Origin: Hydractinia symbiolongicarpus
Taxonomy: Eukaryota; Cnidaria; Hydrozoa; Anthoathecata; Hydractiniidae
NCBI RefSeq assembly: GCF_029227915.1
Contig: NC_079879.1
Location: 3,410,001 to 3,474,000 of the forward strand
Direction of reading: 5' to 3'
DNA length: 64,000 nt
Part shown: one piece after another, positions 43,801 through 57,410 of the stretch
How the letters are laid out: the number at the start of each line of letters is the position of its first letter
Numbering within the stretch: position 1 is the stretch's first letter
Translations under genes and position numbers: made by a program
Notes under the pieces: model-generated
The model's input: the letters and a program-made list of their open reading frames with translations, nothing else
Database searches by the model: none
What the model was told of the DNA's origin: nothing

Positions 43801-46800
43801 TGTCTTGGTGATTGTTAGGTTCCTTGGAAAATTTGAAGGATTATAGTTGAGTCCTAAAAACTTTTTAGCAAACGAAAAATATATATATTCTTTCATAAAG
43901 TCTTGCATTTTAAACTTAATTTTTCTGTGTTGACCCTTTTTTCCTTGTGTCAATATTTATATTGCATTTTTTATACATTTATTTTTATGCGCAGCTTATT
44001 GAAACAAGACTTGGCACACAAATTCATGGTCAACTAGATCCAATCAATCGTGATGTATTATTTACTGCAGCATTCATTGCTCGAAACATAGCCAGAATTA
44101 GAGGAATATTCAGTGCTATCACAAAGTAAGAAATTTGATCATGTACTAATATATTTCAACTCTGTTTTTAGTATTTGCAATTTGAAAAAGTGTTGTCGAA
44201 ATCGATGACTGAAATGAATCTACTTTTTTGTTTCTTATATACATTTCATTTTTATTTGATTAACTTGCTGAATTTGTTAATTTCACTGGCCACCCATTTT
44301 TTTATTTTTGCTTGCATGTTTTATTTTCCTCATGTGGATTTCTTTTCTTTTCTTTATCATGGATGTTCTCAAACACACCTGTTTATTTATTTAGTGTGTA
44401 TATATTTTAGACCTACTCAAGTCATTCAACTTGTAGCACAGTATGGGTTGCCAGAGAAACTATTTTTCAGTATGTATGGCTGAGCTTGTGGCCAATAGCA
44501 CAAATTTTATCTTCTATTTAAATATTATGAAGTATAAGCAGGCAAGGGTAATAATGAAAAAGTTATAATAATAAACAAATTTCAATTAGAATATTGTTTA
44601 TTATCAGTTTTTTTTTGATCAACAAAAAACTTATCCTGACTTAAAACTTATGTTGCTTAATTTTTAAAATCTTGTTGGAGAAAACTGCAAAAAAATTGAC
44701 TTTGAATAGTTGAAAATTTTCTCCTGCCTAGTTCACCGAATTTATGTCCCACTAAAAATGATTGTGTATAAATGCCAAGAAAATGAACTCCATTTTTCTG
44801 TGTTTCATTTTTAGATGTTCTGCAGACGTTAGTAGAAAGTCAGCGACTTTCAGGAGCTGTTCAAGGACGTCAAGAGAAAGCTATCTATGTGCCTGACATC
44901 TATTCTGAAACACAAACCAATTATATTGATTCCTTCTTTAAACAAAATGGATATATAGGTAAAAGATATTTTTAATTTTTTAGGAATATAATAATATAGG
45001 AAATACAAGAAAATAAAAAAGGAAAGAATATATATTTCCTTTTTTATTTTCTTGTATTTCTTTTTACTTACACACATAGTTGACTTGTTACATTATTTCC
45101 ATTCAACTTCATTTAGAGTACCAGTCATTAACAAAACTCGGGATAGCTGACGGACCACAATTTATAAAAAAAAGATTTGGCAGTAAAAAAGACTGCATGT
45201 ACCTTTCAACATGTTGCATCAGTCCATTGATCGTTGATCAAGTAGATGCGGCTATTGATGAAGCACTGACTAATAACTCCTGGGTGGATGTTAGGGTATG
45301 TTTTTTTTTTAATTTACGCCATGATGTAATTAGTAGGTATCTAGTAGGCTGACTGTGAGCAAGTTAGAGCAGCGAGGTAGGCTGACTGTCAGCAAGTTAA
45401 TAATTTAAGGAACTAATATGGGGTTTGGTGTGGGGAGGTGTGTAAGTAAATCTGTATTAGGAATTTTAATTTGAGAAAAACGTATATTTTCGTAGCCTCT
45501 GGTTCCCTCTCCGTTTACAAATGAAGATGTCAACCTCCTTCTGCACTATTGCATGAAGAGCCCAACACGTGCACTCCACAGCGTTTTCTGTCAGCGAATT
45601 GTTGCAAGCAGCCAGTTCATTGCAAAATGTAAATCTATCTTTGACCCCCTGATGAAGAATAAAGCTACTAAGGTAATGTTGAATGTAATTTGATGTTGTT
45701 TTGTTTTGCAAATCAATACCCAAAATTGTTTATCACTGATTTTATTTCTCTTTCAGGATATAAAAATGTCCCCAGCCTTGTTTGCTGAGTTAACAAGGAA
45801 GGAAAAAACAGAGTTAACTGAGTCTGCCACGGGTGAAGGTAAGCAAGTTAAACGGGAAGAACGTCAGAAAAAAGCCGTTGCTGGTGGAGGGCAAAAAGGG
45901 GGTGCTGGCAGGGGTGGTCGAGAGTCTGGTACCAAAAAGACTAAAAATAAATATCGAGATCGAATGAAAGGTAATTTGGATGATGAGCTAGATGATAAAC
46001 AAGTTGCGAAGAAATCTGGAAAGCAACAAGAGCTTAAATTTTTAAGCGAGGAAGAGGTATATTTTTTATTGTTATTATATTATACTATATATATTATATT
46101 ATACCAGGGTGTGCTTTCATAAAGTCAAATTTCCAATGACATATTTTTGGCTTCGGAACCGTTTGGATTGAAACGGAACGGATGTTTTTAACTTCAATTT
46201 CCACTATTACATTAGACAACGGAAATCAAATCTTCCACTAATGTGATTCGTTATTTTTTTCTAATTCTATATTTCCAAAATCATTGGAAAAGCTTCAATT
46301 CAACTTTCACTCAGAACAGAACGAAACGGAAAGGGTCTGAAAATTTTCGTGTCACGTGTTTATTAAATTTTTTTCCTATCAGTTGCGAAGCAAACTGGTT
46401 AGAATTTGGGTTAAAGCCGGCCATCCTGGAAAACCTCTGAAAAGTCATTAAATTTAGACTTCAATAATGTTGTTATCATTGTCTTTCCTAGTTCTTGCTG
46501 TTTTATTTTTTTAGATAAAAAATGTACAGCCGAAATAATAAAATATATTCTACCTGGGTGTAATAAAATTGTAGAAAGAAGAGTAGATTTTTCTTTGAGC
46601 TAAGATTTTGTTGCCATGGTTATTACTTGCACCGAACATAAAAGTTTTTCGAATACAGTTTAGTTCCTTACAGACCAAACATAATAGCGATTTTTTACAC
46701 TATCTGAAATATCTGAAAATAAATAATTTTTTCTCGTCGTTTGGAAAGGAAGCGTTAAAAAACAGGCTCGTTATTATCAACCAATAAAAACACTGTTAAA

Positions 46801-49800
46801 ATTCGTATTCAATTATTCAAACGTTTAACGTATTTTTGTTTTTCATTTTGTACACAGATTCATGATGTTTTAATCGAGCACATGAAAGATTGTGATGACG
46901 AAGAGTTTTTGATGGAAGTTGCTTCTGTCATTGTAAGGTATACACTAGTTTCGCAATTGTTTGGAGTGTGTTTCCGGTATACTTAAACTTATCATTTCAA
47001 AAACACGACCATTTGTAATGAAAGTGCTAATGCCACTCAAGTTAAAATAAAAAATGAAATCGTACTTTTAAACACTTTGTCTTCAAGGAACTACACAGAC
47101 TTTTTGTTTTTTATTTAGACCGTTGACACGAGATTATCAGGAAGTTGCAAAATCTATATTTATGACGTCATCGGGGACTTCTGTTGCCTCGAAACGTAAA
47201 TCCCATCAAGATTATCAAGAGAAAATCACTGGCCTCATGCACAATATTAAATTATTTGAGAAAGGGCTGAATCTTTTTGAGGGTGAATAACCGGCCTTTT
47301 GACGTGCCCAATATTTAATTTTTTTTCTCCTTATAAAAAACCAGCCAATCATTTGTGGAGCTAAAATATATAATTTTTGCGTATTTTCAAGTTGTAAAGT
47401 CGCGTGAAAATTAAGCTCAGAAAAAACTCAAAATGTTTCTTTCTAGATGAAACGCGTGCGTTGCTAAGTAAACATCTTCTGAGGACTGTGGCATCAGATG
47501 TTGTAAATATCGTTTTCGAAATGGTTGCAAATGAGAACTTGATGTCACTTGCAGAAAATGAAATGTTTACTGCTGAGGTATGTTACCTTATTATTTGACA
47601 TTGATGATTTCGTGTCAATTATTTTTTGACATGCCGTCAATATGGATTTTTTATTTCGCCAAATCAATCCTTTAGTGTTTGACGATAATCCTGTGATCAA
47701 TTTTCTTAATATATAGTGTACTAGCTAAGCTGTTAAAACAACTTCGTCAACATTTCTCCTTTCTAATCTAAATCTTGCTGCATACATGAACTTGGAACAA
47801 CTTTCATTGGGGAGTAATATGATCAATCTTTTAATTCCGCCAGGTATCTGGAGTAAAGTAACTCTAAGTCCACATATATACGTCTTGAAACAACAAATGC
47901 TAACTATCTGTAATTCCACGTATTATTATTGAACGACTATTTAAAAAAGTTGAAAATATCTGGAAAATATTTAGGCTTTGCTTTTACCCCCCTATATCCC
48001 CCGTTGATGTCACATGAGTTCTCGTCCAAATAGCGGGATAAAAATTAAACAAAAAAGAAATAATTTGGGGTCGCAAATATCGTTAATCCAATGTAATTCA
48101 TCATAGATGACACAGAAATTAACAGAACTTCTTGTTTAATTAAAACGCCACCATGAAAGTTTGTTGTTCGTTTTGCTATTTAGCGTTGCTCACATCTGTA
48201 TATGGGTGATTTTTTTTTGTAAAATTCGCGAGTAACTCGTAAATTATATATCCATACTATAACGTGATCACTAAATCTTGTATCTTTCAGACACGCTTAA
48301 AGCTGTTGAGCAAACTTCCTGAACAATGGAAGTCAGCATTGACCAAGTTGAACTCTTCTCTTGGAAAGGTGATTATTATTATTAGAACCAAGGTTGTGAA
48401 ATACTGTGCGTGGAAGCTCTGTCTTTTATGTTGTTCAGATTGTAGAAGAACTGTCTACCGGTAACTTGTAAAATATTAAAGAAAACGTGACAAGTTTATT
48501 TCTTAAAGAAAACGCGACGAGTTTATTTCTTAAAGAAAACGCGACGAGTTTATTTCTTAAATAAAACGCGACGAGTTTATTTCTTAAAGAAAACGCGACG
48601 AGTTTATTTCTTAAAGAAGACGGTTGAGGTATATAATCTATGAATTGACCTCTCTTTTGTAGGATTGTGAAGACTTCTACACTCAATTTGATCGTGTCGC
48701 TGGCGCAGACTATTGCGATATTTTGATCAGGAAGATCGACAAGAAAAAAGAACGGTGTGTGTTATATATTCTACGATGTAAAAAAACAATTTTAAGGTTT
48801 GGATAGTTGTTGTGGTGGCCCAACGACATTGAAATAATTTCATCTCGCATTATTTGAACGCCTTCAAAACCAACAGTCACGCATGAAATGAGCACATGCA
48901 ATGAATCGGCAGAAACCGACAAATGTACTATCACGTCTCCACATATTTTTATATATGTGACGTTAGCATCAAAACAACAGCTTATTACAATTAAAAGGGT
49001 TGTTTATTTACAAAAAGTTTTATTTACAAAAGATATCATTACAGCGTTTTGAAGGCGTGTGTGTCTGTGTGTAACAACTCAGCTGCAATCTCGCGCTCTG
49101 ATCTCATGACTTTTTTATTTTTGAGTTGACATGTAATAGGGTTGCCTAGGGCGCTAAAATGGAAGGTTTTAAGGAAAAGGTTCTACATAAATATACATTT
49201 TTCATTTGTTCGGCTGAAAAGTTATAAAAAAATATATTATAGCTTGTTATATGTTTAACTAAGCAAAAACTCTTCGGGAAGAGATTGGACAGTATATTGC
49301 TTTTTGCACCCAAGGCTGTAAAACAATACGGTTTTCATTTGTTCTGCATTAATAAGAAAATAGCTAACTAAAAATCAAGCCACTGTAAAAAAACAACATA
49401 AATCTCTTACTACGCGATTTGGTTTTCTGTAGATTGTGCATCAAGTTTATTTTCCTTATTTTTAGACAACTTCTTTTCAATCATCGTCAAGCGTTAATAG
49501 AGGAGTTGAATCGAGAAACTGAACCTGCCATGGCTCTACACTTAGCTTGCATTATCCTATTTCAATATCATACAAATACTTTGCTTCACGCGCCTGGAAG
49601 ATGTGTTCCACAAATTATCACGTATTTACAAAATAACGTATCTGTAAACGATTTCAAGAAGTTGAGCGACTATCAAAATTTGGTGATACAACAACTGTCG
49701 AAAAAACGAACTAAATCCGAAACAGGGGAAGTGGTACCGAACGAAAATGAAACTGATTCAGCGGTAACATCAACAGCAGTATTACTAGCAGAAGGACTAG

Positions 49801-49853
49801 CGGGAATAAAATTAGTTGTAAAAAATATGAAAAAATCGAATATAGAAGAATAA
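40883..49853 (+). CDS. UFL1: UFM1 E3 ligase 1, complete, 16 exons
   Basis: UFL1 transfers UFM1 to substrates such as the 60S ribosome at the ER membrane, working with DDRGK1 (UFBP1). Exons: 40883-41108, 42864-42892, 42983-43080, 43513-43627, 43995-44125, 44411-44469, 44815-44958, 45117-45295, 45496-45672, 45757-46056, 46858-46937, 47119-47282, 47447-47577, 48291-48368, 48663-48754, 49466-49853. They sum to 2391 bases, 796 aa plus stop (human about 794), all with GT/AG borders and compatible phases. Landmarks: [14 protein letters not shown] at the N-terminus, [32 protein letters not shown]-like [11 protein letters not shown], a Lys/Gly-rich disordered linker in exon 10, and [13 protein letters not shown] near the C-terminus. 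The start codon is only about 200 bp from the virus-like element. Intron 1 contains a LINE relic. Confidence 0.96.
41260..42330 (+). mobile_element. LINE relic in UFL1 intron 1
   Basis: The plus strand reads [16 protein letters not shown] at about 41300-41350, then LVPTYNGE-like remnants, then [36 protein letters not shown] at about 41518-41625. The G-K-I-x-x-T-x-E-Y-K-Y-L-G-N and [30 protein letters not shown] blocks are the C-terminal part of a LINE reverse transcriptase. Several stops and shifts separate them. A charged frame at 42016-42228 (+) probably belongs to its C-terminal tail. Confidence 0.7.
41710..41757. repeat. imperfect inverted repeat, about 21-bp arms
   Basis: TGCCAAGTTTATCCTCATCTGAT and ATCAGATGAAGATAAACTTGGCA pair with one mismatch. 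It lies within the LINE relic and may be a small nested insertion. Confidence 0.75.
45000..45060. repeat. 26-bp perfect inverted repeat in UFL1 intron 7
   Basis: Arms 45000-45025 and 45035-45060 are exact reverse complements (left arm starts GAAATACAAGAAAATAAAAA) with a 9-base spacer. It would form a strong hairpin in the pre-mRNA, 57 bases before the exon 8 acceptor. Confidence 0.9.
48476..48617. repeat. 27-bp tandem repeat, about five copies, in UFL1 intron 14
   Basis: The unit is TAAAGAAAACGCGACGAGTT plus TATTTCT, with single-base differences among copies. Because 27 is a multiple of three, the opposite strand stays open through it, giving a 9-residue protein repeat that is most likely an artefact. 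Confidence 0.9.
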
Positions 49854-52017
49854 AAAGTTAAAATTAAATTCTATGGATTTATTTTTCCTCATATGAAATG
49901 TCCTTCAAAAGTTTCTTTTTTTAGAAAAAGACAACTTATCCAGTTTTTAAACTAAGCGGAAAATTAATAATTGTTTTCGCAGAGCTTGTCAACTTTTAAG
50001 TTATATTTAAATCTCGATATGGAATTTTAAAATGATTGATATGATATAATTAACTAGCGCGTGTTATAATAGCTTCATAGCGTGTTATTGTACGGAATAT
50101 TATATTTCACAATGCGTTTTGTGAGCAGTCGAGATGACCTCAGAATGGAGTGGGCGCAAATATGAACTCGTTAGCAATGTTAATAAGTCCACGATGCCGT
50201 GTAATGTTGCTGTGACAAAAGACATGAGACAGAATGACGAAAATAGCTGATGCACGAAACACGGAAATTTGTCATTATTAGTAGAAGTTTAAAAAAAGCC
50301 GAATAAACCGTAAGTAACCGGTCACAATTCGGCAAGTAATCGTAATTTCAGATGCACTCAGCTAAACAATTTTAGGTTATGACGTCAGGCACGTCAAAAA
50401 AATTAACAATAAGCGTTATTCAAAATTTTTTTTGATTTATATATAGTTGCAGTAAAACAAGTGTATTTCAAACGGCTCCTTAATCCTATTTTCTGGGCCG
50501 GGCTATCGGGCTCAATGTTGAGAAAGACTGATTTGCCCACCACCCCTTTGCAATTGTTACGGAACAGTTGATGTTCATTTGGACCTACCAGTTAAGAAAC
50601 TGCACAAAAAGGACGAATACTTGTAATTTTATTCCTGTTTGTTTGAGGATGTACACGACTTTGATAAACAGGAATCGTTGGGCATACAAAATACATAACT
50701 ACGTCGGATTATATTTGATATTTTTTGCATTTTTTTTTATATTTTATTTGTATTTTACAATATTTTTAAAGGACATATCCAATTTTCTCTTTTTTACTGT
50801 CAAAAATACATATAAACAAAAAAGCTACCATTTTGTTAAGTCTTGTTTATGGAAGAAAAAGCGACGATTACAAGAAAACCACAAACATAAAACCATGCAA
50901 AATCGCTGATTCATTCAAAATAGAAATTTTTAAGCAGAAAAATAAACAACAAAAAAATAATTGTGAAAACAGTTCGTAAAAAGAAACTCAACCTATTTTG
51001 TAGCAAAACGTGCACAAATACTAATAAAACCATATATAGTAAAGTTTCGATTAAAAATATAATATTTAATATTTTAACAATTATCCATAAAATAACGTTA
51101 ATGTTATAGCATTTTTAAAACATTTTTATAAAACAAAAACAACGCAAATTTATCAGAACACTAAAGCTTTATCGTTTCTTAAAAAGGATGTGAATGTCAG
51201 ACAGTTGCTTGAAATAACAAAACAATGCATTATAGTCAAAATGTAAACATAGGGTTTTTGGATTAGCTTTTCCTTTAAATATTTAACAGAAAATTAGTAA
51301 CAAAAAATTGGCTCGAAGACTGCGCATTATATCAGGAAGCCATTAACAGACAAAGTTGTGGTATTAAAAACAAGCACAACACCATTAAAGATCAGTATTG
51401 TAATAAACTTAATGTGTTTTAAATGATATCTAAGTGTTTTTAATATATATTGAATAATTTTAAAAGTCCGTCTACCACTAATTAGTAGTGTAAAAACTTT
51501 AAACGGTATATAAACACAAGAAGAAAAAAAATTTCTCCACAAAAACTGGCAAACAGTGCACGGTTAGGTGAACAAATTCTCAGACTATTTGGTGCACAAA
51601 AACTTTTTTTATAAAAACTCTCAACAGGAAACAAAAAAACATAATCACAGGTGTAAACTTTCATGCATGAGAAGTTTTGTAAATATAAAAACTTGTCTGG
51701 AACAGCGAGGCAAATCATGCTTAATATATTATATATCTTTGGCAGGAGTACAGTCTCAGACCTAACTCTGCGATATATAAACCCAAAAAGATATGTCCTT
51801 GATACAACACAATTAGTTTTACAATGTCAATGTTTAAAAATCCTCCTTTATAGAAAAATATACAATATACTTTTTTTTGTAGATGAAACCAGTACATCAA
51901 TGTAGACTTTTCAAGAAAAGTTTACTATATAAATTTATTTACAAATAATGCAGTTGAAAAGGAATCATCATTTTGAAAGGATTAAGATTAAAAGATAAGA
52001 AACGAAAAGGTTAATAG
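49854..52017. other. intergenic, UFL1 and TENT5 3' flanks
   Basis: The two genes converge here. The stretch is AT-rich with short frames of simple composition (for example 50568-50909 (+), Lys/Phe-rich) and probably includes the 3'UTRs of both genes. No gene is supported. Confidence 0.55.
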
Positions 52018-53205
52018 TTAGAAACAATTCACAGTCTTTGGTGTTTGCGATGGGCCAGTCAATTTTGACATCGTCTTCCATGTGCCAAGCATGTAAAATT
52101 CGTTGCCATTGATACCAGAATATGGCATAGACTGTTTTATGTAAGGTGGAACTGAATAAAACACAGTGATTTGCTGATAGTTTGTAGGATGAAAAACTTG
52201 GTTTGTTAAATCCAATATCATACGTAGAGTTTGTCTTCGCTCATGTCCCATTAAGCAGACAGTTGAATTTTCTACAACATCGTACAATATTGTAAGGTAT
52301 TTATATCTTTGTTCAGCTGAATCTAAAGAATGACTTTGCATATAACTTTCAAGTTTATTTTGCTGTGTTGTGATATCTTTGAAATCGATAAAGAATCTAC
52401 TGCACATGTACTTTTCTAAAGAGTGGATTTCATCTGAAACTGGTTGAAAATCACGACATAACAGGTTGCAATACTTTAAAAGACCACCACCCCTAATCTC
52501 CTCTGGACTTTTAGTGGCAATTAGTTTATTATGTAGATGATACCTTGCTTCTTCAAAATCTCCATACACCGATTCAGCTTCCACTGATGGATACATCGTA
52601 GATGACATCTGAACTTCAGAGGAAACCGTTTGGAATTCTAACAGCGAGTCTAACACTATTTGAAATGAGTCTACAGAAAATTCAAATTTTCTTTTCATAG
52701 AATCAACAAATTTAAGTTCAATATCACAACCTTGCTCATTTGTAAGGGAGATTAACGACCATGTATCGTGTTTATTTGTAACTTTCACCATTTTTTTTAC
52801 GTATGCTTCTTTCATAGTGCAACTTGATATTCTTTCCTTATTTACTTCTGGTGGTAGAAAGTCCATTAGGGTTTCCAACACACTGTTTTTCACAATCATA
52901 AAGTCTTCAGTTGATGAGAGAGAAACATTAAATATTAGGTCCAAGTCATTGTAAGTATAATCAGCATCGTGTTCATCAGTTTGTCCATTTAATACATAGC
53001 TAGCCGTGCTACCATTTAAACGACTATCCTTAACAAAGAAATCTTGCGCATTTAACTTAGCTGTTAAAAGTTTTATAAATTCCTTTGGCTTTACTTCCAG
53101 AGTTGGAAAATTACCTCGGCCATGGATTTGTATAACGTTAGCTAAAACTTCATCCAACCTGGTGACTTCTTCGAAAGATAGAAGATACATTTTCTTGGTC
53201 GTCAT
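52018..53205 (-). CDS. TENT5: TENT5 (FAM46) non-canonical poly(A) polymerase, 395 aa
   Basis: TENT5 proteins extend poly(A) tails of selected mRNAs in the cytoplasm, notably those encoding secreted proteins. The whole protein is in one exon: LSFEEVTRLDEVL and IHGRGNFPTLEVKPKE at the N-terminus, the nucleotidyltransferase NGSTAS loop at residues 64-69, the catalytic aspartates in NDLDLIF (D87, D89), KEAYVKKMVKV, ELKFVDSMKRKFEFSVDSFQ, GDFEEARYHLHNKLIAT, PEEIRGGGLLKY, YMCSRFFIDF and STVCLMGHERRQTL. Every family landmark is in order and the length is typical of vertebrate paralogues (about 390-440). The ATG with MTTKKMYLLSF is the only sensible start. Which paralogue (A-D) it corresponds to cannot be said, because those arose in vertebrates. 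Confidence 0.93.
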   Translation of the reverse strand: MTTKKMYLLSFEEVTRLDEVLANVIQIHGRGNFPTLEVKPKEFIKLLTAKLNAQDFFVKDSRLNGSTASYVLNGQTDEHDADYTYNDLDLIFNVSLSSTEDFMIVKNSVLETLMDFLPPEVNKERISSCTMKEAYVKKMVKVTNKHDTWSLISLTNEQGCDIELKFVDSMKRKFEFSVDSFQIVLDSLLEFQTVSSEVQMSSTMYPSVEAESVYGDFEEARYHLHNKLIATKSPEEIRGGGLLKYCNLLCRDFQPVSDEIHSLEKYMCSRFFIDFKDITTQQNKLESYMQSHSLDSAEQRYKYLTILYDVVENSTVCLMGHERRQTLRMILDLTNQVFHPTNYQQITVFYSVPPYIKQSMPYSGINGNEFYMLGTWKTMSKLTGPSQTPKTVNCF

Positions 53206-55124
53206 GATGTGTTATTTATATCAGCCAAAAGAATATGAAATGTAAAAGAATAAAGTTATTATAAAATATCTTCCCGAGCACAACAACTGAAAGTGACTGC
53301 AGCGATCAGAAAATCAGCTGAAGTGGCCTCGCTCTATCGTCTAATCTAAATTTCTAAAAAAAAAACACTATTTGTAGTGTTCAGACCCTTGCAATTACTA
53401 CTTTTAATTGGCTGCTTTAAACTGTTACTAGGTAACCACTGATGTCATAAAGTTGTTCTGCGTGGCCGAACGTATTTAATCTTAAATATTAACTTTCACA
53501 TTTAATCTTTATTTAGTGCGTTTGTGCATTACCTCGGATTTCACATGGCACTTGAATTTCGCAAGAAGCAAATCCGCCTACTCAGTTTTTAGCGTCATAG
53601 AAGTAAACATGTCGTGGGCACTGTTAGCATTTTTCTTAAAAAAAAGAGATTTTTTTGTGTTGTAAAAGAATATTAAAATTTAAAACATCTTTTAGCTCTA
53701 ATCTTGGTGGTGAATAAAGTCATGGCGCTAACTTCCGCGAGGGGGAGCAATGCAGCTGGGATGTTCAAAAGCATACTAAAAGAACTCAACGAGGGCGTTG
53801 AAAATTTAAGCAAACTAAGCTTCTTCAAAATTTGCTTATTCTGTTATGACTGGGTATCCGATTGATTGTTCCTTTCACGATCATACCAAAGCGGTAAAGT
53901 TGGTTAAAAGCTAAGTTGAAGTTAGCCCTTATTAACTAAATATTTATCCGCTGTGGGTCAGTTTTCTAAGCTTTGAAATGACTTCTAGTTCGTCCGCTTT
54001 GGAGACTAGTCTAGTAAAGTTGTGTACTTTGGAAAATGGTCTAGTAAAGTTGTGGCTTGACAAGTATTTCGTCGTGCAAAATAAAAAGTGAATATCACAC
54101 TAATTCCTATGGATTCATCCATCATATAGCTTCCTTGTTCTTATCTTAATAGGGCTCAACACAGGACCTGGGCGGGGAAGGAGTCTAGCTCATTCTTTAT
54201 ATGGGTAGAATTAGCGGAAAATTTCCCACAACAGAGGTGTCCGTCCTCCTGTCAGTTTAAAAAAAGTGGGGCATGTGCAACGTTCTTGCTTATTTAGATC
54301 AACCATGACTTGTTTTTGTGTAATGAAAAACAAAATGACAGTAAATTTGTATTCTTTATTTTCAAAAAATAATATCGACATAGGTTTTTTTAAGACAACA
54401 GCTGAAGCACATAAAATTTTAAAAAAAGAATTATAAACTTTGTTATCAGAAAGAAAATCAGGGAGAAATTGGTAAGCATATACAGAAAATTAGGCTCGAT
54501 ATTTGGTAAATTCTACACGGTCAAAATAGACAAATATTTTAGATAGAATTTATTAGGAAGTGATATTTAATGTACAAAAACAAACAAAGACACGAAATAC
54601 AAATATAAAAAACGATTTTCCCTTACACATAAAAACCCAAAACCAAAGCCCGATTTAATTTTTTTAAGGATTGAGCGGATACTTTGGTACGAGTCGAATT
54701 GTACAAGTTTTTTTGTTAACATATTTCAATTTTTGGAGCATTGGTGACACAATATGCGCTTAAATAACGTAATCATCCTCTACTCGATGCGAAGTACTTC
54801 ACGATGCAACCGCGGTGGTCGAAGTGTGATATTGTGGTCCATTCTCCTAAAAAAAATGAATCTTTGCAAAATTCCATTCGTCAAGTTTGAAAAATTAGTA
54901 AAGCACTGTTGCAGATTATAAAAATACATTCAAATTTAGCAACCACCATGGTTACAAGTAGTTCAGAAATAAAAGCAACAAGAAGTTTCAGACAACAAAA
55001 TAATAACACAGTAATTGTTAGCACCTAAAAAAATTCATGGAAATTCGACCGTCATACACGTGTACTTTGTGCATACTTATTCGCGTGTTAGCATGAAGTC
55101 ACAAAATTAATTAGACAACTAGTT

Positions 55125-55138
55125 GGGGGGGGGGGGGG
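55125..55138. repeat. poly-G run, 14 nt
   Basis: Fourteen consecutive G in AT-rich DNA. The exact length may be unreliable in sequencing. Confidence 0.8.
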
Positions 55139-57375
55139 AAGTCCAATATAAAGTGGTGTTACCAGTTTGCATAGAGACAAAGTACGGGGATTAATATAAA
55201 ACGTAGCAAGTTTAACTCTTAAAAACCACGGCATATGCATGATATGGGCTTCACTCTGTTGTCACTAGGCTAAGAAGTTAATCACATGTAGTATTTCCTG
55301 GTTTTGACAAATACATTAACATGTTTGAAAGAAGATCAAACCGCAAATGCGCTGTCAGCAAAAATAATATTAATGTAACCGCAATATATACTTTCTTTGT
55401 TTTAACAAAACGTGACAAGACATGGACAGGACAAGCATAAAAACATCACGTAAAAATAAACACTTCCTAATGACCACCGTAATGTCTAGCAATATTTCTG
55501 ATATTCACATGTATCACACAAATACTTTACTAAACATGCTTTTCTCACAATCATCATGTTACCATTCCAAGGCGAGAGCAATTAATAAAAAACACATGGC
55601 ATTATTAGGTATCTAAATGACTTCCACCAATTAGCAACTGAGAACAGAACGTTTGAGAAACCAACATGCCGTCTTAATGAACTAATTAAAAGGACGAAAT
55701 TAACTAGCTTGCTTCTCGCTAATTACAATCTCATCAAGACTCCTACGCAAGCACAACTAAAAAGCACTTTGAGATAGTACGACGAATGTTGAACAGTAAG
55801 TGAGAGACATCTTATGTAACTGCGAAACCATAAACGAGTGCTATTCTTAATGAAGCGTGGAGAAACGGTCAATGGAAAGATGCTACATAACTTGTACGCG
55901 GCTATTTGCTGAATTTTGAAAGGAGAATATATTTTACAGGAAATTTACTTATGGAAATTTCGTTGAACGACGAAGATTTTTGTGATGAACTGTTGTTAAA
56001 TGCTGTTCGTTAAGAACATGTAACTTTGACGGAATCTTCAAAAGCTTTTCTCAGTTTTACTCAACTTTATTAGTCTACAAGAGTTTAAAAGATATTATTA
56101 AAAACAACAAAACAAGCGATCGTGTCTTTGAAAACTCAAGGTTTTGCAGCAGTACTGACACTCTCCGGCTATGCACATATGTAGAAGAGTGATTCGAGTA
56201 AACATTTAAACCATGGAGAGTTAAAAGGATGTATAGATACAAAATCATGTAGACGGAATAATTAAAACACTTGAAAATGTCAGACCGAAGGATGAAAACA
56301 TTGCCAACCCGAAAGACAAATATTGACGCGGGGCATAGGAAGGATACCGATGTAATTCGGTACAAAATTTATCTCTCAGGCCCAACAAATCCTTGCTCTC
56401 AAAGAAAAAAAGTTTTATGTTCTCCTTTAAGTGTGAATTTCTTTACAAGACATATACTACAGATAATGCCCGAGCTTCGGTCATCAATCCTTTTTGAAAA
56501 ATGGTTTAGCCGTAAATAAACTTTTCTTCATCTCATGTGATGACAGATATAAACTACTCATTTAAAGTTTCTATTTCATTATATGAGTAGTATACCAAGA
56601 TCAAGTAAAAAATCATATAAAACATTTATTTTTCTCACCTACAATCTGTTAAAAACATTTGCGTTACGTACGCCACTGGTTATTTACCATCGCGATTTTT
56701 TACATTTCCATTGTAGGCAATGACCCATATACTACTGTATGCATTTCAAGGTAGCCTTAGTTTGACTTCAGATTCCCTTTCCTTAACCTTGCGAGGTTCT
56801 AAAAAAATCACTTCCCCGGAATTCAGACATGTTCTTTTGCCGTCACATTGTCCGAAAAATGCTGACTATGAAATTTTTCAGAATACAGTCAAATGACCCG
56901 CCGTTCTAAAGTAAATTATACGCTACGCTGATAAAACACAGAATATTTTTTGACAGTTGTTTCTATCCTATGAAAAGTTTATTATTGGTTAATTTATTGC
57001 AGAAATAGAATATAAAATCATTTCCAATGCTACTTAAATTTGTTTTTCGTGCTTGTTTACGGATAATAGCGGTCCATGTCGGTCCGTCGTCAAGAGCGCT
57101 AAGATAACCAGAAAGCCGAAGAACCCGTCTTTCCCGCTTGCATAATCCAGACGGTTAACAATAGGTTACGGTTGTTGTACATCTATATAACAAAACTAAT
57201 TTTCAACCCGTGAAAAATTCTATAGTGGATCGCCCTTCATACATAAATTTCGAATCGCTATTTCAGGTATATTTGTGGCTGAAGTAACGAAATTTAATTG
57301 GACGAAGTAATAATTATAAGTGTGATTATAAAGACGTTATCGATTACATAATCCTCAGTTTTTAAATTGGCTCAC

Positions 57376-57410
57376 AGGCAGACAGAGACAGACAGACAGA
57401 CAGACAGACG
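57376..57410. repeat. (ACAG)n microsatellite
   Basis: Repeated GACA/ACAG units with one interruption (GAGACA). Confidence 0.85.

Noticed and set aside
48476-48617. CRISPR-like array
   Set aside because: Units are contiguous with no unique spacers, and the genome is eukaryotic.
48435-48686. Minus-strand protein with a perfect 9-residue repeat
   Set aside because: It is produced by a 27-bp minisatellite inside a UFL1 intron; no start context or flanking coding sequence.
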